Positions 27,150 to 35,141 of a stretch of DNA of 64,000 nucleotides are shown piece after piece. Under the pieces are notes generated by a model. The model did not search any database, was not told where the DNA came from, and was given only the letters and a program-made list of their open reading frames with translations. Positions within the stretch are counted from its first letter, which is position 1, and every line of letters begins with the position of its first letter. The DNA lies in NCBI RefSeq assembly GCF_945952405.1, contig NZ_CAMFIA010000002.1, positions 1-64,000 of the forward strand. The letters are read 5' to 3'. Source of the DNA: an uncultured Stenotrophomonas sp. (lineage in GTDB: Bacteria > Pseudomonadota > Gammaproteobacteria > Xanthomonadales > Xanthomonadaceae). A program made the position numbers and the translations under genes.

Positions 27150-27707
27150 TCAACGAAATGACTTGAATTCAGACATACTGCATGCCGAGTATATCAACTG
27201 GCAGCTCGTCACTTTGCCACCTGCCCGACACTCACGGATGGAGTTTAACTTTGCCTCCGCCTCCGATGGAGCTCGTGACGAGTATGTAGCCCCACCTCTC
27301 AATCTGTACTCGCTTACTTCAGGCCCGGCGAGTGCAACACATTGATTGTGGTACTCCATAAGAATTTTGCAGTTCACTCCCCCGCCCTTACCGCATTGCG
27401 ACAGCGCGATCGACGCAGCCTCCCCCTTCGAAGCCCTTGACTCGGACACACCAATCGCAAGCATCGCTCCGGGAGCTGGCGAAGCATCTTGTGCAATCGC
27501 CCCCCAGCGAGTCTCCCATTCTCCGGTTGGCACTGGAGGAGCGCTCACTTGGCCGCTGCCTTGCCCCGGCCCACCAGGAATTGGAGCACAACCGCCAACC
27601 CCTTGACGATCGTCGCCAATCGGGTACTGGCCCGGCGGGCAGCGCCCTTCAGCCCACGCAACTGACGGAGCCATAAACAGAGCAATCAGCAAAAAAATTC
27701 TATTCAT
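27150..27707 (-). CDS. DUF4189 family secreted protein (copy C)
   Basis: A 185-residue exported protein: signal peptide NRIFLLIALFMAPSVAWAEG, then RCPPGQYPIGDDRQGVGGCA, a Gly/Pro linker, WETRWGAIAQDA and a DUF4189 domain ending YSACSMSEFKSFR. Five or more cysteines suggest an oxidised periplasmic or secreted protein. GGAG lies nine bases before the ATG. It starts only 24 bp after virB6, so it is probably transcribed with the virB operon, which argues for a role tied to the T4SS. No biochemical function is known. Confidence 0.85.
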   Translation of the reverse strand: MNRIFLLIALFMAPSVAWAEGRCPPGQYPIGDDRQGVGGCAPIPGGPGQGSGQVSAPPVPTGEWETRWGAIAQDASPAPGAMLAIGVSESRASKGEAASIALSQCGKGGGVNCKILMEYHNQCVALAGPEVSEYRLRGGATYSSRAPSEAEAKLNSIRECRAGGKVTSCQLIYSACSMSEFKSFR

Positions 27708-27731
27708 AGCGACCAACTCCAAGCGATCTTC

Positions 27732-28895
27732 TCAACTTCCACCGTGCACACCAGCATTCCCGAATTTACCTGTCTGCTGCCCACCTACGCCGGAATTTTG
27801 GCTACCCATGACCGCATACCCCGCACCGGCCCCAGAATTTCCACTTGCAGTACTGGCGGCACTAACATCCTTGCTCTGCGCCGGCGTATAGCTTCCCGGC
27901 GGCTGCCCGCTTGCGCTGGGTGCTTGCGCCACCGGACTGCCACCAATCTGCGAGTAAGCCATGAAGCTACCCAGTGTGCCCTGGAAGAACATGGCCGCCA
28001 TCGGCGGAGAGGTCAGGATCAGCGTCGTCAGGATCAGGCCCATGCCGCCCTGCTGCAGCGCCATGCTCGACATGCCTTCAGTGAAGTTGTCTCCCATAAG
28101 GCTACCCACCAATGCCGAGCCCCAGAACGCCAAGGCAACTTTGGCCACCAGCTTCATGGCAATGGCCGTCATCGCCGCGAGCACCGCCATCGAGAACATC
28201 GTACCTATGCCATACAACAACCATTTCTGGAAAAGTTGCTTGGTCTGATCAAATAGCAGACACAGAATGAACAGTGGCCCAAGGCCAATGAACAACGCCA
28301 ATGCCACCTCGTACAGGAGCAGCATCGAGCCCGCCGTAACGGCCGGCCCGCCGGTGCCCATTCCGATGAACCACATGGCGCGCGTCTTGGCGTTGTCCAA
28401 GGTAACGTCACCCATCACATCCAGGGCATCGACCGAGGACAGCGCCAACTGCATGTAGCCAAGATTCTCATCGATGAGATCCTCCGGCGAATCCTTCTTG
28501 CCGGTGATGACATGGGTGATCTCGTTCTTCACGTCCTTGTTGAGGAAGGTGTGCAGATCTCGCCCGAACATCGCCATGGTGGTGGCCACAGAGACGATCA
28601 GCGCTGCCTTCGCCATGTTGGTAACCAGCACCATCATTGAGTCCCGGCTGCGTCCGGTCACAATGCGGAAGCCCTGGATAAATACCCAAAGCGTCATCAG
28701 CGTCAGCGCGATGGCACCCACCCACTTCATCATTCTTCCCAGCAGATCAACACCGAAATCCGCGATTTCCTTGTGCAGGTAATCGAGGATCAGCCGGAAG
28801 AACACGAAGTCGCCAACGGATGACGACACGTGCAGGTTCTGCAGCATATCCAGTGCATTCGTACCGAACATGCCGACTCCCATCCCTAGACCCAT
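27732..28895 (-). CDS. virB6: T4SS inner membrane protein VirB6
   Basis: A ~387-residue polytopic membrane protein with five or more hydrophobic segments (for example WVGAIALTLMTLWVFIQGF, AALIVSVATTMAMF, LALFIGLGPLFILCLLF, MAVLAAMTAIAMKLVAKVALAFW), typical of VirB6/TrbL. The LFIGLGPLFI segment is the family's best-known motif. The C-terminal ~60 residues are a hydrophilic Gly/Ser/Gln tail (QIGGSPVAQAPSASGQPPGS). It belongs to the inner membrane complex that VirB4, VirB8 and VirB3 share. The start is ambiguous: ATG 28895, TTG 28907 or a later ATG preceded by GGGAG. Confidence 0.88.
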   Translation of the reverse strand: MGLGMGVGMFGTNALDMLQNLHVSSSVGDFVFFRLILDYLHKEIADFGVDLLGRMMKWVGAIALTLMTLWVFIQGFRIVTGRSRDSMMVLVTNMAKAALIVSVATTMAMFGRDLHTFLNKDVKNEITHVITGKKDSPEDLIDENLGYMQLALSSVDALDVMGDVTLDNAKTRAMWFIGMGTGGPAVTAGSMLLLYEVALALFIGLGPLFILCLLFDQTKQLFQKWLLYGIGTMFSMAVLAAMTAIAMKLVAKVALAFWGSALVGSLMGDNFTEGMSSMALQQGGMGLILTTLILTSPPMAAMFFQGTLGSFMAYSQIGGSPVAQAPSASGQPPGSYTPAQSKDVSAASTASGNSGAGAGYAVMGSQNSGVGGQQTGKFGNAGVHGGS

Positions 28896-28943
28896 AACTT
28901 CACCCAATAATTAAGTACAACCGGACCGAAGCGGCCCTCGACT

Positions 28944-29792
28944 TCAGTTCGAAAGCGCAGCCTTGAGGGCTGCCGCCTTTACAATTGTTCCGACGGGCGA
29001 CTGGGTTCCCTTCAGGGCGCGCTGGGTCAGCATCTGCTGCATGCGGGTCAGCGCCTGGATCTGCCTGTCGTAGCCGCCGATCTTCTGCTCCCACGCCGCG
29101 AAGTCCGCCTGCATGTAGGCATCGGTCACGGCCGTATTCGCGACAGTCTCAGACAACGCACCTTCGGTGTTGAACAGGGAGCGGATGTCCTTGATCCTGT
29201 CCAGCACCTTGCGCATGTCCGGCATGGTCTTCTGCACAACCTGCACAGTTTCGTTGTAGCGCTGGTTCTCCAGCATCTGGATCGCTGCGCAGATGTTCCG
29301 CTGCTGCGCCGCAATGTCTCCACCCGGATTCATGTCCAACGCGGTCAGGATGCCGGACAGACTCATGATCGAACCGGCACCGCAGCGCTCGGCCACATTC
29401 CATTCGGGCAGCACCGGCTTCAATTTGACGCCGGTCGGCATGATCGGCGAGGCAATGATCTGCTTGAACTTGGCCAGCTTCTGCGCCCAATTGTCGGTCG
29501 TATCGATGAAACGCTGGGCCTGGGTTCCGTATTCGGCAAGCGCTTCGGCCTGGGCCGACAGCGTGTGGAACTCGGTCAGGGTGCTGTTGACGGTATTAAG
29601 ACCCACTTCGACAACCGGAATCGTGTACCCCTTTACCGGAAGGCCAAGCATCAGCGCCATCGAGCAGGCAAGCGCTGCGACGCGCACCTTCGATGCGGCG
29701 CTCGGCGTTCTGGTTGCGCGGTTAATGGCGTCCATCTTCGTCTCCATCGAATTCAAGGTAATTGCTTTGGTCAGGTTTCGAGTGATCTTCAT
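28944..29792 (-). CDS. virB5: T4SS minor pilus component VirB5
   Basis: A 282-residue exported, mostly helical protein. A long basic N-terminus precedes the signal AALACSMALMLGLPVKGYTIP; the mature part has repeated helices (TEFHTLSAQAEALAEYGTQAQ; NICAAIQMLENQRYNETVQ) and a C-terminal AWEQKIGGYDRQIQALTRMQ coiled-coil-like stretch. VirB5 sits at the pilus tip. The ATG overlaps the virB4 stop (ATGA) and GAGG lies seven bases upstream; the later Met20 is an alternative that would give a shorter, more usual signal peptide. Identification relies mainly on operon position between virB4 and virB6. Confidence 0.82.
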   Translation of the reverse strand: MKITRNLTKAITLNSMETKMDAINRATRTPSAASKVRVAALACSMALMLGLPVKGYTIPVVEVGLNTVNSTLTEFHTLSAQAEALAEYGTQAQRFIDTTDNWAQKLAKFKQIIASPIMPTGVKLKPVLPEWNVAERCGAGSIMSLSGILTALDMNPGGDIAAQQRNICAAIQMLENQRYNETVQVVQKTMPDMRKVLDRIKDIRSLFNTEGALSETVANTAVTDAYMQADFAAWEQKIGGYDRQIQALTRMQQMLTQRALKGTQSPVGTIVKAAALKAALSN

Positions 29793-32233
29793 GCCGCAAC
29801 CTCACTGTTGTTTGCTGACTTTCCCGAGCCCTTGCGGTTCTTGTAGAAATCTTCCAGCCACTGCTCCGGGGTGAGCTCGTCCACGGTGATCCGGTTGCGG
29901 GTGGCTGCGCTCTGCAGCACGCGATGCATGATGTCGATGTTGTCGGTCGAGGCCGAGATCACCGACAGGATGTCGTCCATGCCGCGCAGGTTGAGCTGGC
30001 AGACGCTGGAGGCATGCCCCTGCTTGACCAGGAAGCAACGCGAGCGCTCGTCCAGCGCGGTGACCACCTTGAACTCGGCCTCGGTCAGCTTCAGGCCATC
30101 CATGTAATCGCTCTTGCTGGCGTTCGGGTTTGGCAGCAGGATCAGCGTGGCGGTCTGCTCGATCAGCGCGGCAGAGATGTCGCTCTTCAGTGCATCTTCC
30201 GGGCTCTGGGTGGCGAAGATGCCCAGACCATTCTGCTTACGGATGGTCTTCTGCTTGTTCTTGGCGAATTCCTTCAGCCCGCCCTCGCCGTCCAGGATCT
30301 TCCAGAATTCGTCCATCACGTAGATCAGCGGGCGGCCGTCGATCAGCGACTCGAGGCGGTGCAGCAGGTAGTTGATCACCGGCACCCGCACTTCGGGGTT
30401 GTCGATGATGTCGGTGTAGTCGAAGCCGATGATGTTGGCCTTGCTCAGGTCCACCGTATCGACCGGGTTGTCGAACACCCAGCCCAGCGAGTTGCCGGAG
30501 GTCCAACGGCGCATGCGCGCGTACAGGCCGTCATCGCCCATGTTGGGCAGGCTCTTCTGGAAGTTGGTCATGCTGCGCAGGTGCATCGGCGTATCCAGCA
30601 TGCTCTCCACCGCGCGGTAGATGTCTTCTTCCTCGCGTGCGCTGTACTCGCGCTTGCCGGCCAGCACCTTGATCAGGTCGGCCAGGAACTGCACGTTGGC
30701 TTCATTGTTCTCGCACTGGAACGGATTGAAGCCGGTCGGCGCACCGTTCTCCAGCGCCAGGTAGTTGCCACCGCAGGCGCGCACGAAGATCTCCGCGCCG
30801 CGATCCTTGTCGAAGAAGAAGATCGTCGGCGAAGGCTCGTACTTCTGGACCTGGCTGAGCAGGAAGTTGATCAGCGCGGTCTTGCCGGTACCGGACTTGC
30901 CGATCACCATCGTGTTGGCGATCGCCTTCTCACCCAGCGAATTCTCCGATGGATGGGTGGCATGGAAATTGAAGTAGTACGGCTGGCCGTTGGTGGTCTG
31001 CAGCGTGGTGACACAGTCGCCCCAGGGATTGTTGTGCTGCTTGCCGGTGGCGAAGTTGTGCAGCGGCGACAGGCCCAGGAAGTTCAGCGAACTGACATTG
31101 GCCAGGCGCGTGCGGTAGCGCCAGTTGCCCGGCAGCTGTGAGTAGAACGAGGAGGTGACCGCGAGGTCTTCCTTGGTCGATACGAAACCGGCATTGGACA
31201 GCTCGGCGCGGGTCGAGGCCACGTTCTGCGACAGCTTGGCCTGGCTGTCGCCATACACTGCCATGATGAAGTGGTACTCGCCCAGCACGAAGTTGCCGGA
31301 CGACAGCTGGTCCATCGCCTGGTCGAGTTCGACGATCTGGCTGACCGCCTTGTCGCCGGAAGAGATCATCATGCCCTTGGTGCGGTCCAGCACCTTCAAA
31401 GCGTCCTGGCGCCCCATCGGGCTGAACGAATGGGTGATGACGTATTCGTAGTCCAGGTACTTCAGGCCATTGAGAATGCCCGGGTAGGTTCCCTCGGCAT
31501 ACTCCTTGATGTTCAGGATGGCGCCGAAGTGGTTGGCACCATTGGGGGTATTGATTGCAAAGTCGCCGGTCTTGGCCGAGAACATGTGGCGGCTGACCGG
31601 CAGGTAGTCCTTGATCGGCGCCGACAGCACCGGCACCGGCTCATCGATGCGGTTGATCAGGTAGCCGAACAGTTCCAGTGTTTCCGAGAACACCACGCCG
31701 TTCTTGGCTTCATACATGCCGAGGCGATACGGCGCGTAGTCGCGGATCACCGCCTCGACGTTGCCGGCCAGCTCCATCAGCTTCTCGACCGCCTGCTCCT
31801 CCGCAGCACGCAGCTTGTCCACGTTCGCGGACTTTTCCACGAAGCGCTTACCCGCCACCACCGGCCGGTAGAGCATGGTCAGGTACAGCTCGTTCTGCAT
31901 GATGCGCTGCGAGGACAGCATGCCCATGTACTGGTCGGACACGTCCTGGTTGAAGCGCTGCCGATAGTGGCTCTTGCCCTTCAGCGTGCGGCGGCGGCGG
32001 ATGTCATGCACCCAGAAAGCGACGTTGACGAAGTCGGGGGCGCGCAGCGTCTGCAGCAGGCGATTGAACGTATTGTGCCGATGCTCGAGCTCCCATTCCT
32101 CGCGGCCGACAAACGGCAGCCCTTCCAGATGCCAGGTCAGCAGATAGTCGCCGCCCGTGGTCTTGACCACGTTCGGGGCGACATGCGACGACAACGGGAT
32201 GAACTCACTGATGGAGGTGTCAGGGCTGAACAT
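29789..32233 (-). CDS. virB4: T4SS ATPase VirB4
   Basis: An 814-residue VirB4/TraC ATPase. The N-terminal half holds the membrane-interacting domain (FRLLQ-type, DIRRRRTLKGKSHYRQRF); the C-terminal RecA-like domain has Walker A GKSGTGKT near residues 443-450 and Walker B LIYVMDEFWKIL near 634-645. It energises substrate transfer and pilus assembly at the inner membrane together with VirB11 and VirD4. The ATG has GGAAG eight bases upstream. A strong intercistronic hairpin separates it from virB3. Confidence 0.96.
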   Translation of the reverse strand: MFSPDTSISEFIPLSSHVAPNVVKTTGGDYLLTWHLEGLPFVGREEWELEHRHNTFNRLLQTLRAPDFVNVAFWVHDIRRRRTLKGKSHYRQRFNQDVSDQYMGMLSSQRIMQNELYLTMLYRPVVAGKRFVEKSANVDKLRAAEEQAVEKLMELAGNVEAVIRDYAPYRLGMYEAKNGVVFSETLELFGYLINRIDEPVPVLSAPIKDYLPVSRHMFSAKTGDFAINTPNGANHFGAILNIKEYAEGTYPGILNGLKYLDYEYVITHSFSPMGRQDALKVLDRTKGMMISSGDKAVSQIVELDQAMDQLSSGNFVLGEYHFIMAVYGDSQAKLSQNVASTRAELSNAGFVSTKEDLAVTSSFYSQLPGNWRYRTRLANVSSLNFLGLSPLHNFATGKQHNNPWGDCVTTLQTTNGQPYYFNFHATHPSENSLGEKAIANTMVIGKSGTGKTALINFLLSQVQKYEPSPTIFFFDKDRGAEIFVRACGGNYLALENGAPTGFNPFQCENNEANVQFLADLIKVLAGKREYSAREEEDIYRAVESMLDTPMHLRSMTNFQKSLPNMGDDGLYARMRRWTSGNSLGWVFDNPVDTVDLSKANIIGFDYTDIIDNPEVRVPVINYLLHRLESLIDGRPLIYVMDEFWKILDGEGGLKEFAKNKQKTIRKQNGLGIFATQSPEDALKSDISAALIEQTATLILLPNPNASKSDYMDGLKLTEAEFKVVTALDERSRCFLVKQGHASSVCQLNLRGMDDILSVISASTDNIDIMHRVLQSAATRNRITVDELTPEQWLEDFYKNRKGSGKSANNSEVAA

Positions 32234-32275
32234 ACGACTGCTTCCAAAGAGGTAGTGCCAAGGAGTCTCGAAGGA

Positions 32276-32301
32276 CCCGGCGGGCGCGGGCGCCCGCCGG
32301 G
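32276..32301 (-). other. GC-rich intercistronic hairpin between virB3 and virB4
   Basis: A perfect 11-bp stem CCCGGCGGGCG / CGCCCGCCGGG with a 4-base loop in the 81-bp gap. It could slow RNases or partly terminate, setting different levels for the pilin-side and VirB4-side genes. Confidence 0.6.
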
Positions 32302-32314
32302 CCGGTTCCGGACC

Positions 32315-32623
32315 TCAATCCATTCGGGCCGGCTTGTTGCGGTAATGGTTGGGGTTGAATACCCACATGCCATCGTGTTCCGGCACGTTGCGCACCTTCA
32401 GCTTGAACATCAGGCGCAGGCCCAGCAGCCGGAAGATCATTTCGTCACGCTTGGCCATCTGCCGCATGATGAAGATCGCCACCGGAATGGTGAGCAGGAA
32501 CCAGAAGTTCGTGTACACGCTGAGCAGCAGCAGCCCACCCGCCACCATGAAAAATGGCAGGTAGGGCACGCCCAGGAACATCGCCGGGCGCGTGCAACCG
32601 CGGAACAGGACGTTCTTATGCAC
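32315..32623 (-). CDS. virB3: T4SS inner membrane protein VirB3
   Basis: A 102-residue protein with the family start VLFRGCTRPAMFLGVPYLPF and two close hydrophobic segments (FFMVAGGLLLLSVYTNF and WFLLTIPVAIFIMRQM). A short hydrophilic tail ends NPNHYRNKPARMD. VirB3 helps recruit VirB4 to the membrane. It overlaps the end of virB2 by 8 bp. Confidence 0.93.
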   Translation of the reverse strand: MHKNVLFRGCTRPAMFLGVPYLPFFMVAGGLLLLSVYTNFWFLLTIPVAIFIMRQMAKRDEMIFRLLGLRLMFKLKVRNVPEHDGMWVFNPNHYRNKPARMD

Positions 32624-33023
32624 TGTAGTACTGGATCGCGTTGTTGATCAGGTAGTAGGTCGTGCCGCCACCGGTGCACTTGCCATCGCTGCCTTCACCC
32701 AGCAGCATGCGCGCGATCTGGCCAGCGGCGCCGATCAGCACGCCGCCGATCAGGATCGGGGCGACGTCGGCAATGCGCTTGTGGGCAAACGCGATCTGGT
32801 AGCCGGCAAAGATCACCGCGATGGTCACCACGGCGATGGACGCCATGTTCAGCAGGCCATTGATGTTGGAGAAGAAGCCGCAGACCTTCTTGTCGGTGCC
32901 GCCGAAGTCGGTGCCGCTGGCGAACACCTGCGGGGCAAACACGGCGCCAACGAACAGCGTGGCCATCAGCAGGGTCTTCAGCGTGCGCTGGGCCTGGACG
33001 AGGTCGAGATTGGATCGCTTCAT
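32616..33023 (-). CDS. virB2: T4SS major pilin VirB2
   Basis: A 135-residue pilin precursor. A signal region TLLMATLFVGAVFAPQVFAS with an AXA-like cleavage site is followed by a mature part with two hydrophobic helices (LLNMASIAVVTIAVIFAGYQ; APILIGGVLIGAAGQIARML) joined by AFAHKRIADV, as in TrbC/VirB2. AAGGAA lies eight bases upstream of the chosen ATG; a longer in-frame ORF to 33116 lacks support. Cysteines near FGGTDKKVCGFF and KCTGGG could pair. Confidence 0.93.
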   Translation of the reverse strand: MKRSNLDLVQAQRTLKTLLMATLFVGAVFAPQVFASGTDFGGTDKKVCGFFSNINGLLNMASIAVVTIAVIFAGYQIAFAHKRIADVAPILIGGVLIGAAGQIARMLLGEGSDGKCTGGGTTYYLINNAIQYYSA

Positions 33024-33062
33024 GGATTGATTTCCTTGTTGATGGACTAACACAACTGAATG

Positions 33063-33082
33063 GGCCTGGCGGGCGCCGGGCC
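33063..33082 (-). other. Intercistronic hairpin upstream of virB2
   Basis: GGCCTGGCG-GG-CGCCGGGCC forms a 9-bp stem with one G:U pair. It lies between virB1 and the pilin gene and may stabilise the pilin mRNA after processing. Confidence 0.5.
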
Positions 33083-33096
33083 GAACCACGACTTCG

Positions 33097-34080
33097 TCAG
33101 AACACGAAGGCCGCATCCCCTGCGGGAATCTGCTGGACCGGTGCGGCCTGCACCGGCGCGTTGTATGGATCTCCAGTCCCGGCCACGGGCTGGTTGCGTT
33201 CGCTCCAGGGCCGCAGCATCACCGGACCGTCGCTGCTGGCGCCTGCCGCACCGGGCAACTGCTGCGGCATGGCCATCGGCTGCGCGGCCCCCTGTCGTGG
33301 CAGTTGCTGAGGGAGACCCGCGGTTTCCTGCTGCGGATAGGCACCGACCTGGGCCGGCTGCGCCTGTGGCTGCATCATCCGGTCCACCGAACCCAGCACC
33401 ACCTTGGACAGCGCCTGGTCGGCGATGTTCAGCAGGCTGCCGCGGGCCATGGCACCCGCCGACGGATACACCACATAGGCGCGCGCCGGATCTTCCGACG
33501 GCACGTAGACCGGGCCACTGGCCTGGGCCACGATGCGCGCCTGCGCCGGCGATGCCAGCTGCGGGTGATGCTCGACCTTCACGCTGCGGCGCTCGCCGCG
33601 GCTCACCACGTCGATCGGGGCGACGCCGTTGCTGGCCACCTGCTGCCCGCGACGGATCGAGTCATAGACCTTCTGCACGTAGCCGTGGCGGAAACCGGTC
33701 TCGAAATTGCCCGAGTAGTAGCAGCTGAACGATTTGCCCCAGTCGCCGCCGGAGCGCTTGTAGCACTCGGCCAGGATGCGCGAGCCGGCCTGCAGGTTGG
33801 GGCACTGCTGGAAGGCCTTCTCGTACGAGTCCAACCCGTACTTGCCAAGGTTGTAGCGGTTGACCTGGGCCAGGCCGATCGAGAAGTTGTAGCCCTTCTC
33901 TTCCAGCATGCGCACCGTCGCCAGCGCTTCATCCAGCGCCTTGGGCTGGCGCACCAGCGCGCCCCCCACCACGCCGATGGCGTAGGGATTGCGCGACGAT
34001 TCGACGTTGATGACGTGCTGCATCACGTCCATCGATACGGCCATCTCCGGGCACGCCATCATTTCCAGTCCTGGCAGCAT
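33097..34080 (-). CDS. virB1: T4SS lytic transglycosylase VirB1
   Basis: A 327-residue protein. Residues ~15-170 form an SLT-type muramidase domain: catalytic Glu in INVESSRNPYAIGVVGG (near residue 27) and IGLAQVNRYNLGKYGLD, with ILAECYKRSGGDWGKSFSCYYSG. The remainder is Pro/Gln-rich and extended. VirB1 opens peptidoglycan locally for assembly of the channel. It has no obvious classical signal peptide, as in some VirB1 proteins of this group. It starts 3 bp after the stop of virB11. Confidence 0.9.
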   Translation of the reverse strand: MLPGLEMMACPEMAVSMDVMQHVINVESSRNPYAIGVVGGALVRQPKALDEALATVRMLEEKGYNFSIGLAQVNRYNLGKYGLDSYEKAFQQCPNLQAGSRILAECYKRSGGDWGKSFSCYYSGNFETGFRHGYVQKVYDSIRRGQQVASNGVAPIDVVSRGERRSVKVEHHPQLASPAQARIVAQASGPVYVPSEDPARAYVVYPSAGAMARGSLLNIADQALSKVVLGSVDRMMQPQAQPAQVGAYPQQETAGLPQQLPRQGAAQPMAMPQQLPGAAGASSDGPVMLRPWSERNQPVAGTGDPYNAPVQAAPVQQIPAGDAAFVF

Positions 34081-34083
34081 CCT

Positions 34084-35127
34084 TCAGCCCTCCTGCCCCT
34101 GGGCACGCCCAGGATTGAAGTCGATACCGGTGATATAGCGCGAACCGGCATGCGCCTTGATATGCACGACGATATCGATCGTCATCATCAACAATCGCTT
34201 GATCACATTGAACTCCAGGCCCGAGCCCTCGGCCGAGGCCTTCACCATCAGCGCCAGCTGATCCCAGGTCTGTTCCGGGCTGCCGGCATGGCAGCTGGTG
34301 ATGGAACCGGGGTGACCGGACGCGCAGTTGCGGATGAAGTAGAACGCTTCATCGCCACGCAGCTCGGCGAGGATGATGCGTTCGGGCTTCATGCGCAGGC
34401 AGGCTTCCATGCAGCTCTTGGCGCTGACGTTGCTGGTGCTCTGCCCACCCTTGGAGTACAGCAGGTGCACCACGTTGGGTTGGGTCAGAAACAGCTCGCG
34501 CGCGTCCTCGATCGTGACCAGACGCTCGCTGTCCGGAATATGATTCACCAACGCCTTCATGAAAGTGGTCTTGCCGCTACCGGTCGCGCCCGACACCACG
34601 ATGTTCTTGCGGTACATCACCGCGCGCCGGAAGAACTCGGCGTATTCGCGCGAATGGCGCAGCTCCAGCAGCTCGCGGTCCTGCTCGCTGAGGGAACCGT
34701 CGCTTTCCAGGATCTGGTTGAAGAAGCCGTCTTCGTGATACTGGCTGAGCGACTTGGTGTGCTTGGACGGCAGGCGGATGGTGATCGACACCTTGCCCGC
34801 GTCGCACGCCGGCGGGATCACGAACTGCGCACGCTGGCCCGTGGGGAACGTGAGCGAGACCACCGGATCGGCATCGGTGATGCGCTGGCCGGTGTTGCTC
34901 TCGTTCACCACGGCGGTGCAGAACTGCCGGGCCCGCTCGAAGGTCAGGCCCGGCACGTCCACCCGCTGCCACCCTGCCCGGGTTTCCAGGTACAGCTCAC
35001 CGGGACGGTTGATGCAGATTTCCGTCACTTCCGGCGAGGACATGTACTCGGCGATGCCCAGCACTTCGTACTGATAGCGCAGGAAATCGCTGGAGACGAG
35101 GGCGAGGGGTGACACTTCGGCGTCCAT
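34084..35127 (-). CDS. virB11: T4SS ATPase VirB11
   Basis: A 347-residue hexameric traffic ATPase. It has an N-terminal domain (EYMSSPEVTEICINRPGELY), Walker A GATGSGKTTF at ~179-188, Asp-box ERLVTIEDARELFL, Walker B-like RIILAELRGDEAFYF and His-box SGHPGSITSCHAGSPEQ. It switches the system between pilus building and substrate transfer with VirB4. It is tightly spaced in the operon after virB10 (14 bp). Confidence 0.96.
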   Translation of the reverse strand: MDAEVSPLALVSSDFLRYQYEVLGIAEYMSSPEVTEICINRPGELYLETRAGWQRVDVPGLTFERARQFCTAVVNESNTGQRITDADPVVSLTFPTGQRAQFVIPPACDAGKVSITIRLPSKHTKSLSQYHEDGFFNQILESDGSLSEQDRELLELRHSREYAEFFRRAVMYRKNIVVSGATGSGKTTFMKALVNHIPDSERLVTIEDARELFLTQPNVVHLLYSKGGQSTSNVSAKSCMEACLRMKPERIILAELRGDEAFYFIRNCASGHPGSITSCHAGSPEQTWDQLALMVKASAEGSGLEFNVIKRLLMMTIDIVVHIKAHAGSRYITGIDFNPGRAQGQEG

Positions 35128-35141
35128 GGTCGTTCGTTGGG

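Noticed and set aside
29924-31141. Plus-strand open frame opposite virB4
   Set aside because: Shadow of virB4; product rich in His, Val and Gln and without any domain.
31271-32647. Plus-strand open frame opposite virB4 and virB3
   Set aside because: Shadow ORF across two well-supported genes.
33304-35112. 602-codon plus-strand open frame
   Set aside because: Antisense of virB1 and virB11, both with clear motifs; product is unstructured in composition.
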